A program made the translations under genes and the position numbers. Source: JBDKGD01 sp964513095 (lineage in GTDB: Bacteria > Patescibacteriota > Minisyncoccia > UBA6257 > 2-01-FULL-56-20). From it: a stretch of 20,194 bases of DNA. The notes beneath the pieces were generated by a model that ran no database searches, was not told where the DNA came from, and was given only the letters and a program-made list of their open reading frames with translations. Shown piece after piece: positions 14,249 through 20,194 of this stretch; the first letter of the stretch is position 1; each line of letters starts with the position of its first letter. The stretch lies in the NCBI GenBank assembly GCA_964513095.1, contig CAZELH010000011.1, forward strand, positions 1-20,194. The letters are read 5' to 3'.

Positions 14249-14668
14249 ATGCCAACGCTTCACCAATTGGTAAAAAAGGGCAGAAAACCGTTGATTTCCA
14301 AATCGAAGTCACCGGCTCTTTCTTTTTATCACAACACTATTCATAACCGCCCCGTGTATTCCGCCTCTCCATTTAAACGAGGAGTGTGCTTGAAGGTATT
14401 TACCCAAACCCCAAAGAAACCAAACTCAGCTATTCGTAAGGTGTGTCGTGTTCGTCTTACCAACGGTGTTGAGGTAACCGCCTATATCCCGGGAGAAGGT
14501 CACAACTTGCAAGAGCACTCAATTGTGGTCATTCGTGGAGGTCGTGTAAAGGACTTGCCGGGTGTTCGCTATCACGTCTTGCGTGGTGTGCTTGATACCA
14601 CTGGCGTCGCCAATCGTAAACAGCAACGTTCTAAATATGGCGCGAAGCTTCCTAAGAAAGGAAAATAA
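14249..14668 (+). CDS. rpsL: 30S ribosomal protein S12
   Basis: S12 sits at the decoding centre of the small subunit and controls accuracy. 139 residues; start MPTLHQL chosen because the promoter lies just upstream and family members begin here (an upstream in-frame ATG at 14171 is before the promoter). The core is well conserved: RGVCLKV, TPKKPNSAIRKVCRVRLTNG (54-73), PGEGHNLQEHS (81-91) and RVKDLPGVRYH (99-109), including the lysines at streptomycin-contact positions and the aspartate that is often methylthiolated. An extra segment of about 13 residues (SFYHNTIHNRPVYSAS, 25-40) stands between SPAL and PFKRGVC, making the protein longer than the 124 residues of E. coli. First gene of the operon; no Shine-Dalgarno. 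Confidence 0.98.
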   Translation: MPTLHQLVKKGRKPLISKSKSPALSFYHNTIHNRPVYSASPFKRGVCLKVFTQTPKKPNSAIRKVCRVRLTNGVEVTAYIPGEGHNLQEHSIVVIRGGRVKDLPGVRYHVLRGVLDTTGVANRKQQRSKYGAKLPKKGK

Positions 14669-14685
14669 CATAAGATCATTTTTAT

Positions 14686-15165
14686 ATGCGTAAAAAAAGA
14701 ATTTATAAAAAGAATACGAATCCTGATATCAAGTTTAGTCGCGTCGATGTAAATCGTTTCATCTGTTTTATTATGAAAGATGGAAAGAAATCGGTTGCTG
14801 AGCGGGTTGTGTACGGTGCATTTGATGAAGTAAAGAAACAAACAAAAGAGGATGGTTTGGCGGTGTTTGAAAAGGCCTTAGAGACTGCTGCACCATTGGT
14901 AGAGGTGGTGTCTCGTCGCGTTGGTGGTGCGAACTATCAGGTTCCTCAAGAGGTAAGTCCAGAACGCAAGTTCGTTTTGGCGTGCCGTTGGATTATTGGC
15001 GCTGCTCGTGCCAAAAAAGGAAAACCGATGCATCAGAAATTGGCGGAGGAGTTTATTGCTGCTTCCAAGAATGAAGGAAGTGCGATAAAGAAGAAACAGG
15101 AAACACATCGTATGGCGGAAGCCAACCGCGCATTTGCTCACTTCGCAAAACCACGAAGCGCGTAA
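14686..15165 (+). CDS. rpsG: 30S ribosomal protein S7
   Basis: S7 binds the 3' major domain of 16S rRNA, starts assembly of the head and lines the exit-tRNA site. 159 residues, normal family length. Conserved segments: DGKKSVAERVVYGAF (32-46), VEVVSRRVGGANYQVPQEV (72-90), RWIIGAARAKKGKPM, and KKKQETHRMAEANRAFAHF at the C-terminus. It begins 17 bases after rpsL and is certainly co-transcribed. No Shine-Dalgarno precedes the ATG; the run TTTTTATATG is AT-rich and probably unstructured. Nothing unusual in length or motifs apart from the short extra tail KPRSA. Confidence 0.98.
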   Translation: MRKKRIYKKNTNPDIKFSRVDVNRFICFIMKDGKKSVAERVVYGAFDEVKKQTKEDGLAVFEKALETAAPLVEVVSRRVGGANYQVPQEVSPERKFVLACRWIIGAARAKKGKPMHQKLAEEFIAASKNEGSAIKKKQETHRMAEANRAFAHFAKPRSA

Positions 15166-15212
15166 TTTTTGCGAACCTCGCGGTGTGTATATCATATTCA
15201 CCCTGTATTAAT

Positions 15213-15240
15213 TATAATTACATACATCTTCATTTATAAT
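15213..15240 (+). promoter_or_regulatory. Two TATAAT boxes before fusA
   Basis: TATAAT occurs at 15213-15218 and again at 15235-15240. The second is 8 bases before the fusA ATG, the spacing expected for a leaderless transcript. Neither has a clear -35 (TATCAT lies 17 bases before the first). They could provide extra fusA mRNA in addition to operon read-through. Confidence 0.4.
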
Positions 15241-15248
15241 TCATTATC

Positions 15249-17351
<2,103 letters not shown>

Positions 17352-17372
17352 CGCGAAGCGCGATTTAAAAGA

Positions 17373-17395
17373 TTGCGGATTACTGATTGCGAATT
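17373..17395. repeat. Copy of the TTGCGGATT mosaic repeat
   Basis: TTGCGGATT (17373-17381) and TTGCGAATT (17387-17395) stand side by side just after fusA, as in the spacers at 1940, 10001, 13233 and 18512. Confidence 0.6.
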
Positions 17396-17408
17396 AAAAA
17401 AGTAATTT

Positions 17409-17448
17409 ACACAAAACCCCCACAGCATAGGCTGTGGGGGTTTTGTGT
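17409..17448. terminator. Terminator of the str operon
   Basis: A perfect 18-bp stem (17409-17426 with 17431-17448, core CCCCCACAGC/GCTGTGGGGG) and loop ATAG. The T-run TTTTGT is part of the stem, so it can work in both directions. The stem ends 60-100 bases after the fusA stop. Confidence 0.85.
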
Positions 17449-17469
17449 GGGATGGTTATACCCGTACTC

Positions 17470-17498
17470 TTGTACTTCTGTCGGCACTGGTGTACAAA
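17470..17498 (+). promoter_or_regulatory. Possible promoter with inverted repeat
   Basis: TTGTAC (17470-17475), 17 bases, TACAAA (17493-17498): a moderate promoter for the 17555 gene. TTGTAC and GTACAA also form an inverted repeat that covers both boxes and might be an operator. Confidence 0.4.
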
Positions 17499-17554
17499 CT
17501 ATCTATCGGTGTTTGTTGTTCTTTTTCAACCCATTTCCACAGAAGGAGATTTTT

Positions 17555-18052
17555 ATGAATTATGACGATATTGTTGAAGTTTGTAATCAGCGATTGTTGT
17601 TTCTTACTTTCTACCAAGAAGTAAAACGTGCGCGTTTGATGGCCAATAGCGGATGGTCGCAGATTATCATAGATAATTTAGCGCAAAAATACTCAGGTGT
17701 ATTCTATGATTTGGAGAGTATTGTATCAGGAGAAAAAACATTTCCTGAGTGCATAGGGTTGTTGCTGTGCGCGCGTGTTCATCTTTTGGTGCCGAGAATA
17801 AAAAATATCGCCACCATCTTTTTTGCTATTGGGTTAACATTGGGATTGATTGGAGTCTATTTGCTTTGGCAATCTCCATTTTTTTTCGAATTTTCTCCCG
17901 GATTGGCGCTCGTTGTTGTTTCTGTTATTTGTTGTTTGGGAACGGTGTGGTCGTTTTATCAGTCTATAAAGCACTTACACATTGAAGTGTCCGATGAGAT
18001 GCGGATGGCGGAAGAGCTTCAGGAAATCTATTTCCCGCGATTCCATGATTGA
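17555..18052 (+). CDS. Small membrane protein of unknown function
   Basis: 165 residues from the start at 17555, chosen because GAAGGAG lies 6 bases upstream; longer in-frame ATGs would read through the str terminator. Residues 1-80 are soluble and mostly helical (MNYDDIVEVCNQRLLFLTFY; FYDLESIVSGEKTFPECIGL). Two membrane helices follow (about 84-105 and 114-136), then an amphipathic, charged C-terminal helix (EVSDEMRMAEELQEIYF). Overall plan, a short cytoplasmic domain with two helices, is similar to but not alignable with the protein at 7168. Family unknown. It is a single-gene unit with its own terminator at 18072-18115. Confidence 0.78.
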   Translation: MNYDDIVEVCNQRLLFLTFYQEVKRARLMANSGWSQIIIDNLAQKYSGVFYDLESIVSGEKTFPECIGLLLCARVHLLVPRIKNIATIFFAIGLTLGLIGVYLLWQSPFFFEFSPGLALVVVSVICCLGTVWSFYQSIKHLHIEVSDEMRMAEELQEIYFPRFHD

Positions 18053-18071
18053 AATCTCTCATGTTTGTTGG

Positions 18072-18115
18072 CCCCTGTTTAAGCGTAGCGTGCTTGAGCA
18101 GGGGATTTTTATTTT
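18072..18115 (+). terminator. Intrinsic terminator of the 165-residue membrane protein gene
   Basis: CCCCTG (18072-18077) / CAGGGG (18099-18104) with an inner AAGC/GCTT stem, followed by ATTTTTATTTTCTTTT. About 20 bases after the stop codon. Confidence 0.88.
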
Positions 18116-18143
18116 CTTTTCTTAATATAAGAAAAGGAAATAA

Positions 18144-18256
18144 CCCTTCGAAGCTACTGCTTTGGTAGTGTAGTGGGGTACGTTGATATACAGCGTGGCG
18201 AAGTAGGGTATAGTAGGGCATATGCGAAGACTAACTAGTATTTCTCCTTATATTTA
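18144..18256. repeat. Gene-free spacer with an imperfect repeat copy
   Basis: CCCTTCGAAGCTACTGC with the following TTTGGTAGTGTAGTGGGG (18144-18178) is an imperfect inverted repeat related to the other hairpin elements. No coding region was seen in the remainder. Confidence 0.5.
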
Positions 18257-18328
18257 GTCATCCCGAGCTTGGTGAGGGATCTCTGTTTAAAGAGTAATCG
18301 TGGGATCCCTCGCCAAGCTCGGGATGAC
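18257..18328. repeat. Long inverted repeat, 25-base arms
   Basis: GTCATCCCGAGCTTGG plus TGAGGGATC (18257-18281) pairs with GATCCCTCGCCAAGC plus TCGGGATGAC (18304-18328), 24 of 25 bases plus a G-T. The loop is 22 bases. It resembles short non-coding palindromic repeats found scattered in many bacterial genomes. No open reading frame lies inside. Confidence 0.8.
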
Positions 18329-18373
18329 GGCAAAGACTGGGTATGGTTTTTGTTCCTATGATTTATGATACGT

Positions 18374-18493
18374 CTTCCCTCCGTCGCTAAAGCTATGGAA
18401 GGGCGTGGCCCTCCTTTGCGTAAAGCTTCGGAAGGGCGCAGTGCGGGAATGACCCACCTTTGCCCCACTTGCGAGCGGGGCTACGGCGAGGTG
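18374..18493. repeat. Three hairpin repeats in tandem
   Basis: Copy 1: CTTCCCTCC...GCTAAAGCTATGGAAGGG (18374-18403). Copy 2: CCCTCC...GCGTAAAGCTTCGGAAGGG (18409-18435). Copy 3: CACCT...CCCC...GCGGGGCTACGGCGAGGTG (18455-18493). All pair a pyrimidine-rich 5' arm with a purine-rich 3' arm and keep a GCTACGG-like top. Two further degraded fragments follow: AATTCGCAA and AATCCGTAA (18512-18542), and TGCCAACTGGCGGA (18551-18564), a decayed form of the 9949 palindrome. Confidence 0.72.
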
Positions 18494-18593
18494 AAACAGA
18501 AAGGGTATTTTAATTCGCAATCCCTGAATGCTTAATCCGTAATTTTTATCTGCCAACTGGCGGACCGTTAACTGACTAAGTCTGTGTTTCGCA

Positions 18594-18602
18594 TGGTATA
18601 CT
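18594..18602 (+). promoter_or_regulatory. Extended -10 promoter of the six-cysteine protein gene
   Basis: TGGTATACT is an extended -10 box (TG, one base, TATACT at 18597-18602). A good -35 is missing, which is normal for this promoter type. The expected start near 18609 gives a leader of about 70 bases. Confidence 0.55.
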
Positions 18603-18613
18603 ATTTATAGGTT

Positions 18614-18637
18614 TTCAGTGTGTTGCTGAATTTTTTT
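18614..18637 (+). terminator. Weak terminator-like hairpin in leader
   Basis: TTCAG (18614-18618) / CTGAA (18626-18630) followed by seven Ts, about 5 bases after the predicted start of transcription. Only a 5-bp stem, so attenuation is possible but uncertain. Confidence 0.35.
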
Positions 18638-18677
18638 CACATTTCTATTTGATATGTTTTTTGTATGAGGTGCAGAT

Positions 18678-19247
18678 ATGAAACGATTGATTTCGCTTTT
18701 TTTGTGTGTATGCAGTGTGTGTATTTTTTCTCCTCTATTTCTTGCTTCTTCTGTGCGAGCCAATGTACCCCCTCGTGCCATTTCTTTTTGCGATGAATTT
18801 AATGCTTTTATCGCTCCACCAGACGATCCTCGATGTGTGTGGATACAGGTGCGATGGCCCAATACTCTTACTGATTCTGAGATTTTTGCTGCATGGGAAA
18901 CGCCAGAAGAGGATGGATTGTTTTGCACAATTTTTGCTATGAGAAATGGATCCATCGAGGTGTGTGCGTATTCTCGAGGAAGGACGTTGTGTCATTTTTT
19001 GCGATTTATGTATATTCGTACTCATCCTGACAGTGCGAATGATTTTTCTGGATCGTGGAGAAGGGTGTACAGCGTGTATATTTTTCGAGAAGATTTTGAA
19101 GGTAATGCGACTGATAAGCGAGTTGTGGTAGGGGATGGATTGTTTGAAACCTGTTTCGCCCCTACGCTTGAGTTTTTTCCCGATGATTTTTTTAAGTACA
19201 GCATTCGACAGGCGCTGGCCCAGCCACTTCTTGTGACTCCGCCGTGA
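18678..19247 (+). CDS. Secreted six-cysteine protein of unknown function
   Basis: 189 residues. Signal peptide MKRLISLFLCVCSVCIFSPL with likely cleavage after VRA (28). The mature protein has six cysteines (38, 53, 83, 96, 105, 159), enough for three disulfides, and many aromatic residues (VWIQVRW, WRRVYSVYIF, LEFFPDDFFKYS). No lipobox, anchor or known motif. Start supported by GAGGTG 6 bases before the ATG. It has its own promoter at 18594 and terminator at 19268. The next gene also encodes a secreted unknown protein, so the pair may work together outside the membrane, though they are separate transcription units. Family not recognised. Confidence 0.78.
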   Translation: MKRLISLFLCVCSVCIFSPLFLASSVRANVPPRAISFCDEFNAFIAPPDDPRCVWIQVRWPNTLTDSEIFAAWETPEEDGLFCTIFAMRNGSIEVCAYSRGRTLCHFLRFMYIRTHPDSANDFSGSWRRVYSVYIFREDFEGNATDKRVVVGDGLFETCFAPTLEFFPDDFFKYSIRQALAQPLLVTPP

Positions 19248-19267
19248 GGTTTTTAGGATTATTTGGT

Positions 19268-19301
19268 AAGCAAGTTGTTCTTCGAGACGACTTGCTTTTT
19301 T
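19268..19301 (+). terminator. Intrinsic terminator of the six-cysteine protein gene
   Basis: AAGCAAGT (19268-19275) / ACTTGCTT (19290-19297) with a GT/AC extension inside, followed by TTTT, about 20 bases after the stop codon. Confidence 0.87.
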
Positions 19302-19320
19302 CTATTATTTATGATATAAT
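19292..19320 (+). promoter_or_regulatory. Promoter of the 225-residue secreted protein gene
   Basis: A consensus TATAAT (19315-19320) preceded by TGA makes an extended -10. TTGCTT at 19292-19297, inside the right arm of the terminator, is a partial -35 at exactly 17 bases. Start near 19327, leader of about 75 bases. Confidence 0.7.
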
Positions 19321-19402
19321 GCAAGAGTACCGTGGGAGTGGATCCTTGTGTCCATATCCGGCGTTATTTTTTGAATGCTGTTTGAAAAATGAGAGGATTT
19401 TT

Positions 19403-20080
19403 ATGAAATATCTGTTGATTTCGATCATCGTTTTTGTTGCGTTTTCTTCAATTTCTGTCTTGGCGCAGGACAGCCGACCGCGATTTGCGATTCCGCGAAT
19501 ACCCGCGCATCGTAGCGAACAAGGCAAGCAACTGCCACCACTGCCGCCGTCAGTTTTTCAGCGTCATCGACTTGAAGATCCGGAAGCGTTGTCTGGAGTT
19601 GATGGTGCTGGTGTGACAGTGTCTGGCTTTATGCTTGATATGCCGTTACGGGAGGACGCAAAATCAGCAAAAACCACCCCATCTCCCGAGTTTTCATTTG
19701 GGGTAGATTGGATGCATCAGGAACGCGAACCGTTTTTCTCCACCATTGATTTTGCTTGTGATATATGGAAGACCGAATCGATTGACGGCGCATATCGTGC
19801 GGTTATTTCTAGGGATGTGCGTACCGATTCTTTGAAGATTTTCGTTTCGCCCGTTAAGTTTGATCCTTCGTCCATCTCATTTAATAGTATTTCTCTTGTG
19901 AAAGATGGGCATGGGTTTTGGGTGGCGGAATTCGATAATCAGCTCATTAAGGTGGGTGATGAATTCTTGGACGCCAAAGATGCTCATTATTTTGTTAAGC
20001 ATTTTTCGGGTCTTATCCATAAGGGATGTGGATTGCCTGATGATATCGTTGAGGCGATTTTGGTAGTCTACAGTCAATAG
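19403..20080 (+). CDS. Secreted protein of unknown function
   Basis: 225 residues from the start at 19403, chosen because GAGAGGA lies 5-6 bases upstream and a proper signal peptide begins here (MKYLLISIIVFVAFSSISVL, cleavage after LA at about 21). Earlier in-frame starts lie before or across the promoter. After the signal comes a proline/arginine-rich stretch (PRFAIPRIPAHRSEQGKQLP, 26-45), then a mixed alpha/beta region with strands YRAVISRD, SLKIFVSPVKF and FWVAEFDNQLIKV. Two cysteines (C119, C209) could form a disulfide. No anchor or catalytic motif recognised. Transcribed alone, with a promoter at 19292-19320 and a terminator at 20103-20133. Confidence 0.78.
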   Translation: MKYLLISIIVFVAFSSISVLAQDSRPRFAIPRIPAHRSEQGKQLPPLPPSVFQRHRLEDPEALSGVDGAGVTVSGFMLDMPLREDAKSAKTTPSPEFSFGVDWMHQEREPFFSTIDFACDIWKTESIDGAYRAVISRDVRTDSLKIFVSPVKFDPSSISFNSISLVKDGHGFWVAEFDNQLIKVGDEFLDAKDAHYFVKHFSGLIHKGCGLPDDIVEAILVVYSQ

Positions 20081-20102
20081 TTTTGGGGATATCTTTTGTA
20101 TT

Positions 20103-20133
20103 TGCTCCAGAATTTTTTCTGGGGCATTTTTTT
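20103..20133 (+). terminator. Intrinsic terminator of the 225-residue secreted protein gene
   Basis: TGCTCCAGAA (20103-20112) / TTCTGGGGCA (20117-20126), 10 bp with one G-U pair, loop TTTT, followed by seven Ts. Confidence 0.93.
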
Positions 20134-20150
20134 ACCGATTTTACGTGCTC

Positions 20151-20179
20151 TTGCATAAAATTTTAGTATGTGGTATAAA
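20151..20179 (+). promoter_or_regulatory. Promoter for a gene beyond the window
   Basis: TTGCAT (20151-20156), 17 bases, TATAAA (20174-20179). Start expected near 20186, at the very edge of the window. Confidence 0.65.
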
Positions 20180-20194
20180 ATATCTGTTGGGAGT

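Noticed and set aside
18144..18493. CRISPR array
   Set aside because: The repeats are imperfect, differ in arm sequence, have irregular spacing and each is a hairpin; no cas gene is in the window.
18256..18556. Minus-strand open frames of 66-77 codons in the repeat cluster
   Set aside because: They consist of the hairpin repeats translated, with no start signal and no plausible protein character.

Overview
The window looks like a piece of a Patescibacteria (Candidate Phyla Radiation) chromosome, most likely from the Parcubacteria side. This is inferred from gene content and style, not from a database match. The signs are a prepilin-like protein with a tail-fibre-like C-terminus, a glycine-rich surface protein, a TIG/dockerin protein, many short secreted or membrane proteins of no known family, tRNA genes without an encoded CCA, an S12 with an extra segment, and intergenic DNA full of short hairpin repeats. 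TGA is used as a normal stop, so the recoded Gracilibacteria/Absconditabacteria code does not apply.

Layout. 1-249: tRNA-Glu on the minus strand with its own promoter and an intervening terminator-like hairpin. 249-1912: membrane glycosyltransferase (GT2), interrupted near its 3' end by a 100-N scaffold gap that is almost certainly artificial, because the same 55 bases lie on both sides. 1913-2254: repeat-rich spacer. 2255-2852: two overlapping small paralogous genes. 2955-5760: three consecutive genes for exported or surface proteins (pilin-like, cupredoxin-like, glycine-rich). 5826-6923 (minus): secreted protein of unknown function. 7168-7599 (minus): small membrane protein. 7728-9917 (minus): RecG helicase. 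9918-10265: repeat-rich spacer. 10266-10338: tRNA-Lys(CTT). 10394-11356 (minus): unknown soluble protein. 11546-12985: anchored TIG-dockerin-TIG-dockerin protein. 13075-13146: tRNA-Arg(TCG), followed by a perfect 40-bp palindrome. 13188-13466: repeats. 13467-14099: M50 (site-2-protease type) membrane metalloprotease. 14249-17351: rpsL-rpsG-fusA (str operon without an adjacent tuf). 17555-18052: small membrane protein. 18053-18677: the densest repeat cluster. 18678-20080: two secreted proteins of unknown function. The right end holds a promoter for a gene outside the window.

How it fits together. Housekeeping translation and repair genes (rpsL, rpsG, fusA, recG, three tRNAs) are mixed with an unusually large envelope and secretome fraction. 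At least seven proteins carry a signal peptide, prepilin leader or N-terminal anchor. Translation signals fall into two classes. Eight genes, all of unknown function, have a good Shine-Dalgarno sequence; ten genes, including all recognisable core genes, have none. Of those ten, five have a -10-like box only 5-9 bases before the ATG, as expected for leaderless mRNAs. Most genes are separated by clear hairpin-plus-T terminators, so transcription units are short. No CRISPR array, transposase, integrase, phage gene or toxin-antitoxin pair was seen.
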